Shown here: positions 6,274 through 13,474 of the stretch, piece by piece | Layout: the number at the start of each line of letters is the position of its first letter | How positions within the stretch are numbered: the first letter of the stretch is position 1 | Assembly (NCBI GenBank): GCA_024643305.1 | Contig: JAHENE010000029.1 | Coordinates: forward strand, 1 to 13,474 | From: Thiobacillaceae bacterium | GTDB taxonomy: Bacteria; Pseudomonadota; Gammaproteobacteria; Burkholderiales; Thiobacillaceae | Length of the DNA: 13,474 nucleotides | Direction: 5' to 3' | Made by a program: the position numbers and the translations under genes | Notes under the pieces: model-generated | Told to the model about the DNA's origin: nothing | The model's database searches: none | Seen by the model: the letters and a program-made list of their open reading frames with translations, nothing else

Positions 6274-7491
6274 TTGAATCGCGTTTTCTTCACCGTTCTC
6301 GTCGCGCAGTTCCTTTCTGCACTCGCTGACAATGCCCTGCTGTTCGCCGCCATCGGCCTGCTGATGTTTTATGGCTCTCCGGAATGGCACCAACCCCTGC
6401 TGGCAAGTGTTTTCGTGGTGGCTTACATTGTGCTTGCGCCCTTTGTCGGCCCATTCGCCGATGCCCTGCCCAAAGGACGCGTACTGTTCATTGGCAATGC
6501 AATCAAATTCGTGGGTTGTTCAGCCATGCTGATGGGGCTACCGCCTCTTTGGGCCTATTCCATCGTCGGCATAGGCGCCGCAACCTATTCCCCGGCCAAG
6601 TACGGCATCCTGACCGAAATCCTGCCGCCGGAAGAACTTGTTGCCGCCAACGGCTGGATGGAAGGCCTTACCGTCGCAGCCGTCGTGCTGGGTGCAATTA
6701 TCGGAGGCGCGTTGATCAATCCAGATCTGGCCCTCGCCGGACTGAGCAAGCTTCATCTACCGGTCCACATCGCCCCACCCATGTTCGCCATCGGCATGAT
6801 CACCGCGCTGTACCTGATAGCAGCCGTCGTCAACCTGTTCATTCCACGCCTGCCAATCGACCACCGCCTGCCCAGCAAGAAGCCCGGCTTCGTCCTCTAC
6901 GACTTCTGGCACAGTTTCCTGCTGCTGTGGAAAGATCCTCTGGGGCAGGTTTCGCTCGCTGTCACCACCCTGTTCTGGGGCGTGGGCGCTACCCTCCGGC
7001 TTATGGTCATCGCCTGGGCTGCGCTCAACCTCTCGTTTGGGCTTGACCAGGCCACACAACTGACTGCGCTGGTTGCGTTCGGTATTGCCATAGGGTCTTT
7101 TCTGGCTGGCTGGCTGGTGCCGTTGAAGAAATGCGTATGCGTTCTTCCGGCAGGCATCGCTCTTGGCTTTTTGCCCGTCATACTCACGGTTGTGCATGAT
7201 TTCTGGACCGCCGCCGCTCTGCTGACTCTGCTTGGCGTGATCTCAGGCTTCTTCGTCGTGCCACTCAACGCGCTGTTGCAACATCGCGGTCACCTGCTCA
7301 TGGGTGCAGGCCACTCCATCGCCCAACAGAACTTCAACGAGAACATCAGCATCCTGCTAATGACCGGCGCCTATGCACTCATGGTGCGCGCCGAGTGGCA
7401 CATCCACACAATCATGGTGATATTTGGGGTTTTCATCAGCGCACTCATGACGCTGATCTGGAAACGGCACCGCAACGACGAAGTGCATTGA
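6274..7491 (+). CDS. lplT: Lysophospholipid transporter LplT (MFS)
   Basis: This is a 405-residue, twelve-helix inner-membrane protein of the major facilitator superfamily. It matches enterobacterial LplT over its whole length: VAQFLSALADNALLFAAIGL at the N-terminus, APFVGPFADALPKGR around residues 55-69 (loop 2-3 motif), SPAKYGIL at 106-113, a LFWGVGATLRLMV segment, and GFFVVPLNALLQ around 325-336. LplT flips lysophospholipids such as lyso-PE from the outer to the inner leaflet for re-acylation. The start is TTG 6274, since no other start codon gives the conserved N-terminal helix. The Shine-Dalgarno sequence is poor. The next gene encodes an adenylate-forming ligase, as aas follows lplT in E. 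coli, but of a different type. Confidence 0.92.
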   Translation: MNRVFFTVLVAQFLSALADNALLFAAIGLLMFYGSPEWHQPLLASVFVVAYIVLAPFVGPFADALPKGRVLFIGNAIKFVGCSAMLMGLPPLWAYSIVGIGAATYSPAKYGILTEILPPEELVAANGWMEGLTVAAVVLGAIIGGALINPDLALAGLSKLHLPVHIAPPMFAIGMITALYLIAAVVNLFIPRLPIDHRLPSKKPGFVLYDFWHSFLLLWKDPLGQVSLAVTTLFWGVGATLRLMVIAWAALNLSFGLDQATQLTALVAFGIAIGSFLAGWLVPLKKCVCVLPAGIALGFLPVILTVVHDFWTAAALLTLLGVISGFFVVPLNALLQHRGHLLMGAGHSIAQQNFNENISILLMTGAYALMVRAEWHIHTIMVIFGVFISALMTLIWKRHRNDEVH

Positions 7492-7496
7492 GGGGA

Positions 7497-8891
7497 ATGA
7501 GCCGAAATCACCGCCCCTCCAGTCGTCCCGCCCTACCCTTTCTGGCTTGGCCGGAAAGTTTTGCCAGTCTGCCCTTTGATTCAAAGGCCATACTCAAAAG
7601 TTTGCAAGGTTCCGACCGCACCGACCCGGGATCCATTCGGAATGGCCAGCAAGCACAACTGCGCATGATGCTGGAATGGGCTGTAGGCAACTCACCGTTC
7701 TATCGCGGCTCGTCTGCGCATGCTGAAGTTCTCAAGAAAATTCGCAAGGGTGATGAAGATTTTGCTGCTTTGTGGAGGCAACTCCCGCTACTGACAAAAG
7801 TCGAACTCAGAAAATCCAACGCGAAAATCCATGCATCGCAACTGCCGCCAGGTCATGGGCCAATTTCTTCGATCTTTACCTCTGGCTCCACAGGCATGCC
7901 CGTCGAGGTTCACACCACTGCCCTCACCCGTGCGATCTGGGATGCGCTAACCATGCGCGAGCATATGTGGAGGCAGCGCATTTTCTCAAATCGTCTGGGC
8001 TCGGTACGCAGCCTTAAAAAAGACATGCGCAAACCGGAGGGAATGGACTTGGGCACGTGGGGGGCTCCCGCTTCCGAATTTTGTCGCACCGGACCTGGTT
8101 CAGCCATGCACTCGGCAACGCCGGTCAAGGATATAGCCGTCTGGCTGAAGCGCTTCAAGCCGAATTACCTGATCATCTACCCCAGTATTGCCGAATCACT
8201 GTTGAACGAGATTGGGCCAATTCGGCCGGATGGCATCATGGAAATCCGCACCATCTCGGAACCGCTGGACAGGGAACTGGAAGAGCGCTTCATGAGAGAG
8301 TGGGGGGTGCCCTGCACTGAAATCTATTCGGCTGTCGAACTTGGCAGCATCGCATTTCGGTGCAAAGAGCACAATGCGCTGCATGCTCAACCCGAAACAC
8401 TTTTCGTCGAAATCCTCGATGATGCGGACAAACCATGCCAAACGGGAGAAACCGGGCGTGTGGTACTAACTTCCCTTCACAATCTGGCGACCCCGCTCAT
8501 CCGCTATGAAATCGGCGATTACGCAACGGTAGGCGCGCCATGCCAATGTGGACGCACCTCCATGGTTTTGGAGAAAGTTCTGGGCCGGGTGCGCAACATG
8601 TTGCACACACCCGATGGCCGTACCTTATGGCCATCAGGCGGCCAGGGAATCAGGAAAATTGAAGTAGTGCAACAGGCGCAGTTCGTTCAAACAGCGCTCG
8701 ACCAGATCGAGGTGCGCGTGGTGCTGGACAGGCCGTTAACCCTGGATGAAACGGACCAGTTGGTCGAGATTACCCGCCAGTCCTTGTATTATCCTTTCAA
8801 CGTCAGCATAAAACCGGTCGAGATGATTGAGCGCGGTCCCACCGGAAAATTCGAACAGTTTCTATCTCTGCTTCCCAATAACCCCAAATAA
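7497..8891 (+). CDS. Adenylate-forming acid-CoA ligase, PaaK/CapK (phenylacetate-CoA ligase) family
   Basis: The product is 464 residues. It contains the ANL superfamily motifs: the phosphate-binding loop TSGSTG at 128-133, YSAVE at 277-281 (adenine site), Y-E-I-G-D with D341 (ribose contact), and a C-terminal GPTGKFEQ with candidate catalytic lysine 451. A cysteine-containing CQCG (C349, C351) with an earlier FRCKEH resembles the structural zinc site of PaaK-like enzymes. Such enzymes adenylate a carboxylic acid, usually aromatic, and transfer it to CoA. No acyltransferase or carrier domain is fused. The chosen start ATG 7497 lies five bases after the lplT stop with a GAGG about three bases upstream, an unusually short spacing; an overlapping TTG at 7488 is an alternative. 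Substrate unknown; the downstream carboxylate transporter suggests an imported acid. Confidence 0.88.
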   Translation: MSRNHRPSSRPALPFLAWPESFASLPFDSKAILKSLQGSDRTDPGSIRNGQQAQLRMMLEWAVGNSPFYRGSSAHAEVLKKIRKGDEDFAALWRQLPLLTKVELRKSNAKIHASQLPPGHGPISSIFTSGSTGMPVEVHTTALTRAIWDALTMREHMWRQRIFSNRLGSVRSLKKDMRKPEGMDLGTWGAPASEFCRTGPGSAMHSATPVKDIAVWLKRFKPNYLIIYPSIAESLLNEIGPIRPDGIMEIRTISEPLDRELEERFMREWGVPCTEIYSAVELGSIAFRCKEHNALHAQPETLFVEILDDADKPCQTGETGRVVLTSLHNLATPLIRYEIGDYATVGAPCQCGRTSMVLEKVLGRVRNMLHTPDGRTLWPSGGQGIRKIEVVQQAQFVQTALDQIEVRVVLDRPLTLDETDQLVEITRQSLYYPFNVSIKPVEMIERGPTGKFEQFLSLLPNNPK

Positions 8892-8903
8892 CCAAGCCAA
8901 ACA

Positions 8904-10190
8904 ATGAAAACATTGCCAAACTTCTTTTCAGCTTCAGGCAACTTCAAATTTTTTGTATTTGTCTTTCTGGGTTCATTCATCCACTCATGTGCTTTCGCGG
9001 CCGATTCTGACACCAGCGAAATGTTCCATTTCTACGCCAAGCTGTATCCTGAATGGAAGGTTGAATCCTTTACCCAACCCTCTCAGGCAGGAACAGTGGT
9101 TGGAACAATGGGAACATTGAAAAACAATACGGTTGTACTTTCTGCCAACGCCAAGGACAAACCCGACACTGAGGACCATGAATGGTCAAGCTCGTATTTT
9201 GGTGTCAAGGGAGTACTTTTCAATGAAACGGTGCGTGTTGGCTATGACCTGCAAGGAACCGTAGATCTTCAAGGAGAAAACAGCCTTTGGGTGAATGCGC
9301 GCGACAACCTGAAAACACGTGAAGCGTTCATATATATGGAAATGCCCGCTCTTGGGCAGTTGGCAGCCGGACAAATGGACTCGATATACAAGGAGTGGGG
9401 TATTCCTGTTGCCATGCTCGGCCTGACTTCTGGGAATTTCACCGGCACATCCAAAATGCACGCAAGAGCTGGCTGGAAAGGAAAAGGCGACACGTCATTT
9501 CATAACAGGCGATCACATAGCATACGATGGCTGAGCCCGTCGTTAGATGGTTTGCAATTCGGGCTAACGCATTCCTGGGATGAGCAAAACGATGGGGATG
9601 GCGGCGCAGGCACCAAACTTAGTGCAGCAGGCATTCTCTGGCAGAAAGGTCCTTGGTATGTTTCCCTTCACACGGAGATACATTATGACTGGCTTCCCAT
9701 GAGCCGGGATGTGACAAGCAGTAGCGCCAGCTCCATTTACAATATTGCCGACTCGACAAAATCCAGGGATCAGGGATGGCGGCTATCCATGTCCTGGGAG
9801 GGCAAACAGTGGCGGGTCGGCAGTGACTTTGCGCGCCTCAAATATTCAGAGAGTGATGCGCTGGGCACGCCCGGAAAATTCAGGGACTACAAGAATTTTG
9901 CCTGGGAATTCACAACGGAATACAAATGGAATTCAAACCTCAGGTTATCCGCAAGCTATGCTCGCGCAACTGCCGGACAGTGCACTTTGAGCGGCGATGT
10001 TCCCTGCTTCACGACAGGTTTGGGTGGTGATCAGACTAACGTTGGCGCCTTGTATTCAGTAGACAAGAATCTGGGGGTCTTTGCATTGGGGTCACACGTT
10101 CAAAATGGCGATGCTGCCTATTACGGAGCAAGCCCGCAGGGTTCAAACGCCAACATCTACGCCTTGGGTATCCTTTACCGGGTCAAATGA
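8904..10190 (+). CDS. Outer-membrane porin, general Gram-negative porin type
   Basis: This is a 428-residue precursor. A long hydrophobic signal sequence (KFFVFVFLGSFIHSCAFA) ends with a likely cleavage after A32. The mature part is rich in alternating aromatic and polar strands with acidic turns. It shows porin landmarks: a FGVKGVLFNETVRVGYDLQG strand pair, a REAFIYMEMPALGQLAAGQM segment equivalent to the RQAYVGL-G-G-GR signature region, and repeated W/Y-bearing strands to the end. It should form a trimeric diffusion channel. The last strand ends LYRVK rather than in the phenylalanine usual for outer-membrane proteins. There is no clear Shine-Dalgarno before ATG 8904, 12 bases after the ligase stop. 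Base composition appears more A+T-rich than its neighbours. Position before a periplasmic binding protein suggests a channel dedicated to the same solute. Confidence 0.82.
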   Translation: MKTLPNFFSASGNFKFFVFVFLGSFIHSCAFAADSDTSEMFHFYAKLYPEWKVESFTQPSQAGTVVGTMGTLKNNTVVLSANAKDKPDTEDHEWSSSYFGVKGVLFNETVRVGYDLQGTVDLQGENSLWVNARDNLKTREAFIYMEMPALGQLAAGQMDSIYKEWGIPVAMLGLTSGNFTGTSKMHARAGWKGKGDTSFHNRRSHSIRWLSPSLDGLQFGLTHSWDEQNDGDGGAGTKLSAAGILWQKGPWYVSLHTEIHYDWLPMSRDVTSSSASSIYNIADSTKSRDQGWRLSMSWEGKQWRVGSDFARLKYSESDALGTPGKFRDYKNFAWEFTTEYKWNSNLRLSASYARATAGQCTLSGDVPCFTTGLGGDQTNVGALYSVDKNLGVFALGSHVQNGDAAYYGASPQGSNANIYALGILYRVK

Positions 10191-10219
10191 ACGAACAACA
10201 AACAGGGGAGCTTATATAA

Positions 10220-11215
10220 ATGACAAACCGGTTGCATAAACTCGGATTTCTTTTCCTGGCTATATTTACCTTGTCTTCAAGCGTGGCTGCCGATGACGCC
10301 ATGGAGTTTTTCAAGGGCAAACGCATAACCTATATCGTCGCCACCAAACCGGGTGGCGGATATGATGCCTTTGCAAGAATGGTCGCGAAATACTTGCCGA
10401 AACACCTCCCGGTCCAGGCAGTTGTCGTGAAAAATGTGCCGGGCGCTGGACACATGATCGGCCTGCATCAACTCTACACCTCCAAACCCGATGGCCTGAC
10501 CATCGGCACATTCAATCATGGTCTGATTTACGTGCAGATGTTCAATATCCAGGAAATGGAATCGGATTTCCGGAAAATGAAATGGCTGGGTAGAGGCTCT
10601 ACCGATGTGCGAATGTTTGTAGTCGGAAACAAATCCGGCCTCCAGTCATTCTCCGACCTGAAAAACAGGGAAACGCTCATAGGTTCCGGCGGAAAAACAC
10701 AGTCGAGCAACATAGAAATGGAATTGCTTGCGCGCACCTTGGGCATCCGCATCAAGCCTGTTTACGGATTCACTGGGCCTGAAATCGAGCTTGCTCTGAT
10801 CCGAGGCGATATTGCCGGAACACTTGCTTTTGGAGACAGCACCCGTGCGTTTCTTGAAGAAGGCAATGGCAAGGCTCTGTTTTACATTGGCCGGGGAAGG
10901 CCTTCCTATCTTCCGAATACCCCATCGCTGGATTCCCTTATATCCGACCCCAAGACAAGGGAAGTCACCAAACTGATCAGGGACATGACCGAACTGGGCA
11001 GGCTGATTGCAGCTCCCCCCGGCGTACCGGATGACAGGGTTGCCCTCCTGCGCGAAGCCATCATGAAAACGCTGACTGACCCAGAACTGATCAAGGACGC
11101 TGAGAACCTGAAACTGGGCATTGATGCCATGAATGGCGCCGAGGTGGAAAACCGGATCAACACCCTGCTCTCTATCCCCCTTGCGAACCTGCCCTCGCTC
11201 GATGACTTGCGTTAA
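10220..11215 (+). CDS. Tripartite tricarboxylate transporter substrate-binding protein, TctC/Bug family
   Basis: This 331-residue precursor has an N-terminal signal peptide (hydrophobic LGFLFLAIFTLSSSVAA, cleavage near residues 23-24). The mature protein starts with the family pattern: F-K-GKRITYIVATKPGGGYDAFAR with the GGGYD loop at 45-49, then VVVKNVPGAGHMIG, KPDGLTIG and a C-terminal PPGVPDDRVALLREA. Length is normal for the family. Bug proteins bind carboxylates and similar small acids in the periplasm and deliver them to the TctA/TctB membrane complex. A strong GGGGAG at 10205-10210, nine bases before ATG 10220, sets it apart from its neighbours and predicts higher production, as expected for a binding protein. 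The membrane subunit gene follows after 7 bases. Ligand not predictable; citrate and terephthalate are examples known in the family. Confidence 0.93.
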   Translation: MTNRLHKLGFLFLAIFTLSSSVAADDAMEFFKGKRITYIVATKPGGGYDAFARMVAKYLPKHLPVQAVVVKNVPGAGHMIGLHQLYTSKPDGLTIGTFNHGLIYVQMFNIQEMESDFRKMKWLGRGSTDVRMFVVGNKSGLQSFSDLKNRETLIGSGGKTQSSNIEMELLARTLGIRIKPVYGFTGPEIELALIRGDIAGTLAFGDSTRAFLEEGNGKALFYIGRGRPSYLPNTPSLDSLISDPKTREVTKLIRDMTELGRLIAAPPGVPDDRVALLREAIMKTLTDPELIKDAENLKLGIDAMNGAEVENRINTLLSIPLANLPSLDDLR

Positions 11216-11222
11216 CTAGACG

Positions 11223-13136
11223 ATGGGCATATCCGAAGCACTGGCAGGCCTGACAGGCCTGTTCGGCAACGCCAGCGTATTGCTTGCGCTCCTTTTGGCT
11301 GTTCCATTTGGCATGATTGCAGGCGCAATCCCCGGTTTGGGCGGCAAGCTTTCCATTGTCATCTCGCTCCCCTTCCTGTTTGGGGTGGACCCGGTGGCGG
11401 GCGCAGTATTCCTTATCGCCATGCACTCCGTCGTCCATACCGGCGGGCCGATCCCCAGCATTCTGATTGGCGTTCCGGGTTCAGCGCCTGACGCCGCAAC
11501 CGTATTGGACGGCCACCCCATGGCGCGCAATGGCGAAGCCGGGCGCGCACTGGGTGCGGCGCTCATGTCCTCCTGCATCGGCGGGCTGATCGGCGCGGCC
11601 TGTTTGATCGTTGCGATACCGTTTGTGCGCCCCCTGGTCAGCGCCTTCGGGCCGCCGGAGGTTTTCCTGATGTCCGTTCTGGGCATCAGCCTGATTGCAT
11701 CCGTTAGCGGTGATGCGCTACGAAAAGGACTCACGGTGGGCTGCTTTGGCCTTCTGGTTTCATTTGTAGGCATGGATCCCTTCACGGCCACGGCACGCTA
11801 CACTTTTGGGCAAATCTATTTATGGGATGGCATCGATCTGATTACGGCAGTCATCGGAATATTTGCCATTCCGGAAGTGCTTAGTCTGTTGAAAAGCGCG
11901 TCACATGACGACACAGTGCCCTACAAGAAAAAGGAAAACTCCAGTGTGCGGCAAGGCATGCTCGATGTCTGGCATCATCGCTACCTGACATTGCGCGCTT
12001 CGCTAATCGGCTCCCTGATCGGCATCGTGCCGGGCCTTGGCGGGCAAGTGGCTTCGTGGTTTGCCTACGGCCATGCCGTTCAGACCTCAAAAAATCCCGA
12101 ACAGTTCGGCACCGGCCGCGTTGAAGGTGTCATCGCGCCCGAGAGCGCAAACAATTCCAAGGAAGGCGGCAGCCTGCTGCCCACCCTGTTCTTTGGCATA
12201 CCCGGTAGTTCCGGGATGGCCATCCTGCTGGCCGCGCTGCTTACACTGGGCATTGCCCCGGGCGCTTCGATGGCAAACGAGAAGCTGCCTTTGGTCTGGA
12301 CATTCATCTGGGCGCTGGTTCTGGCCAACCTCCTCTCGGTAATCGTCTTTCTTGCCGGCAGCAAATGGATTCTCAAATTCATGGACGTTCCCTCAAACCG
12401 CGTTTTCCCGTTCGTGCTCACATTCGCGCTGCTGGGTTGTTACCTGAGCGCGCTTTACTGGCAAACCTTCGTGCTGTTGATGGCATTCGGCTTGCTGGGC
12501 ATCTGGTTCAAACGTCATGAATGGCCCAGGGCACCCTTTGCCATTGGGGTTGTGCTGGGAACCGCAACAGAAACAGCATTGAACCAGTCCCTGACAATCT
12601 GGGGCTGGAGCTTTCTTCTCAGGCCGGCCAGCCTCGTTCTGCTGGCAATCGTGGCTGCCAGCTTTGGCTACAGTTTTTATCGGGCATGGAAAGGCGGTTT
12701 TAACGCCGCGAAAAGCCCGCTGTGGCTTGCCGGGTTGATGGCAGCACTGTTTGCCGGATCGCTTTATGGCGCAACGTCCTATCCCGCACAAGCAGCCTTC
12801 TTTCCGATTGGCGTGGCAGCCGTGGGGCTTGCGCTTGCCTTGCTTGATTTTGTCGTTTCCATCCGCGCGCATTCGACTGCGCAAGCAAAACAACCCGGCA
12901 CATCCAAACCTGCCCTGCACTGGCTGCTTGCATTCGTGCTTGCGGCCATCCTGTTCGGCCTGTCGCCCGGCCTGCCGATCATGGTCGCCATTTATCTGTA
13001 TCGGCAAACCAAATCCGGCATGTTTTCCAGCCTGATGGCCGGCGCGATGATCTATGTGCTGTTTGAAGTCGTTTTATCCCAGTATCTGGGCATGAATATT
13101 TTCCATGGATTGATGCTTTCTTATGTTGACGCCTGA
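11223..13136 (+). CDS. Tripartite tricarboxylate transporter membrane protein, TctA-TctB fusion
   Basis: This 637-residue polytopic membrane protein is about 130 residues longer than ordinary TctA (near 500). Residues 1-490 are TctA: the duplicated signature appears as AGAIPGLGGKLSIVISLPF near 33-51 and as GIVPGLGGQVASWFAYG in the second half, with HTGGPIPSILIGVPGSA and NNSKEGGSLLPTLFFGIPGS loops after them. From about 498 (SPLWLAGLMAALFAG) the sequence has the four-helix layout of the small subunit TctB, including SYPAQAAFFPIGVAAVGLAL and a second helix pair after a hydrophilic AQAKQPGTSK linker. No separate tctB gene exists nearby, consistent with fusion. It should import the ligand of the preceding binding protein using an ion gradient. 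ATG 11223 is seven bases after the binding-protein stop with no obvious Shine-Dalgarno, implying coupling. The 3' end overlaps the next gene by 14 bases. Confidence 0.92.
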   Translation: MGISEALAGLTGLFGNASVLLALLLAVPFGMIAGAIPGLGGKLSIVISLPFLFGVDPVAGAVFLIAMHSVVHTGGPIPSILIGVPGSAPDAATVLDGHPMARNGEAGRALGAALMSSCIGGLIGAACLIVAIPFVRPLVSAFGPPEVFLMSVLGISLIASVSGDALRKGLTVGCFGLLVSFVGMDPFTATARYTFGQIYLWDGIDLITAVIGIFAIPEVLSLLKSASHDDTVPYKKKENSSVRQGMLDVWHHRYLTLRASLIGSLIGIVPGLGGQVASWFAYGHAVQTSKNPEQFGTGRVEGVIAPESANNSKEGGSLLPTLFFGIPGSSGMAILLAALLTLGIAPGASMANEKLPLVWTFIWALVLANLLSVIVFLAGSKWILKFMDVPSNRVFPFVLTFALLGCYLSALYWQTFVLLMAFGLLGIWFKRHEWPRAPFAIGVVLGTATETALNQSLTIWGWSFLLRPASLVLLAIVAASFGYSFYRAWKGGFNAAKSPLWLAGLMAALFAGSLYGATSYPAQAAFFPIGVAAVGLALALLDFVVSIRAHSTAQAKQPGTSKPALHWLLAFVLAAILFGLSPGLPIMVAIYLYRQTKSGMFSSLMAGAMIYVLFEVVLSQYLGMNIFHGLMLSYVDA

Positions 13137-13474
13137 CGAACCCATCGGCGAAAGCGCGCCTTTATTACGCGCGCTGGCCGAACAACACTGCTCGCCGGAA
13201 TGCCGCGACTACCATGCATTCTGGCAATACTTCAGGCTGGTCGGACTGATCAGCACCATTGCCACCGATAATGACTTTCTGGTCAATTCAATCAAGAAAC
13301 TTGCGGATACAGGCAAGCACAACCGGGTGCTGATTTCAGCCACGGCCGACTACGGCATGCTGGCCCGCGTCATCCATGCTTTTCGACTGGCAAACCGTGT
13401 GCCTCAAATCACCGTTCTGGATATTTGCGAAACACCGCTTGCCATCAACCGCTGGTATGCCGAACGGCACGGCC
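13123..13474 (+). CDS. Probable SAM-dependent methyltransferase, N-terminal part (3' end outside window)
   Basis: An open frame from ATG 13123 runs without a stop to the window edge, giving 117 complete codons, and begins within the last 14 bases of the transporter gene in a different frame. The protein starts MLTPDEPIGESAPLLRALAE and has a helical region of about 65 residues (including HAFWQYFRLVGLIS). Then comes a Rossmann-like beginning: NRVLISATADYGMLARVIHA followed by a strand ending in an acidic residue, VPQITVLDICETPLAINRW. This order resembles motif I and motif II of class I methyltransferases, although the glycine-rich motif (ISATADYGM) is degenerate compared with the usual D/E-x-G-x-G. 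The overlap and co-direction put it in the same operon as the transporter. The methyl acceptor is unknown and the call rests on half of the protein. Confidence 0.65.
   Translation, partial: MLTPDEPIGESAPLLRALAEQHCSPECRDYHAFWQYFRLVGLISTIATDNDFLVNSIKKLADTGKHNRVLISATADYGMLARVIHAFRLANRVPQITVLDICETPLAINRWYAERHG

Noticed and set aside
7395..7496. Upstream in-frame start for the ligase inside lplT
   Set aside because: The extra residues overlap the conserved end of LplT in another frame and show no family pattern; the ligase core begins just after ATG 7497.
8904..9002. Lipoprotein signal at the porin N-terminus (cysteine in FIHSCAFA)
   Set aside because: The residues before the cysteine do not form a proper lipobox, and a standard AFA cleavage site follows directly; the body is a beta-barrel.
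10191..10219. Terminator or separate promoter between the porin and the binding-protein gene
   Set aside because: The 29-base gap has only a good ribosome-binding site; no hairpin or promoter hexamers fit.
11245..11261. Two copies of the palindrome CAGGCCTG separated by one base, near the start of the TctA-TctB gene
   Set aside because: They encode the ordinary segment AGLTGL and no further copies were noticed; probably chance in GC-rich coding DNA.
1..13474. tRNA or rRNA genes, CRISPR arrays, insertion sequences, phage or toxin-antitoxin modules
   Set aside because: No cloverleaf, regularly spaced repeats, transposase motifs or terminal inverted repeats were seen by eye; nearly all bases are in recognisable genes.

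Overview
The window is gene-dense Gram-negative DNA of moderately high GC, most likely from a betaproteobacterium. An assignment to Nitrosomonadales-type lineages is a guess from gene style and was not tested. Supporting signs are an outer-membrane porin of the betaproteobacterial general-porin type, a Bug/TctC-type solute-binding protein, an LplT-type transporter and a MacAB/Lol-like ABC system. Eleven genes are complete, and one is cut at each window edge. I see no RNA genes, insertion sequences or CRISPR array. Gaps are short; the only real intergenic region is 6192-6273.

Left block (1-4878, + strand): the C-terminal part of a HlyD/MacA-family periplasmic adaptor, an ABC ATPase of the MacB/LolD class, two paralogous MacB/FtsX-type permeases, a membrane-anchored M48 zinc metallopeptidase, and a small DUF2007-like protein with a C-terminal zinc ribbon. 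Neighbouring genes overlap by ATGA or lie 1-10 bases apart, so this looks like one translationally coupled operon. It probably encodes a tripartite-type envelope exporter or lipid/lipoprotein handling system with a co-produced protease.

Middle block (4875-6191, - strand): a LysR-family regulator followed 6 bases later by a 120-residue protein of unknown function. The latter's stop codon interlocks with that of the DUF2007-like gene in a shared TTAA, leaving no room for a terminator. The 82-base gap upstream of the LysR gene is a divergent promoter region with a TTA-N8-TAA palindrome of LysR-operator type.

Right block (6274-13474, + strand): lplT (lysophospholipid flippase), a PaaK/CapK-type adenylate-forming ligase, an outer-membrane porin, a TctC/Bug periplasmic binding protein, a 637-residue fusion of the TctA and TctB membrane subunits of a tripartite tricarboxylate transporter, and the start of a probable SAM-dependent methyltransferase running off the window. 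The genes are 5, 12, 29 and 7 bases apart, and the last pair overlaps by 14 bases. Read together, the ligase-to-methyltransferase genes could carry a carboxylic acid across the outer membrane (porin), capture it in the periplasm (TctC), import it (TctAB), activate it as an adenylate/CoA ester (ligase) and possibly methylate it. The substrate cannot be read from sequence. The lplT gene at the head is reminiscent of the lplT-aas arrangement of enterobacteria, but the neighbour here is a different type of ligase.
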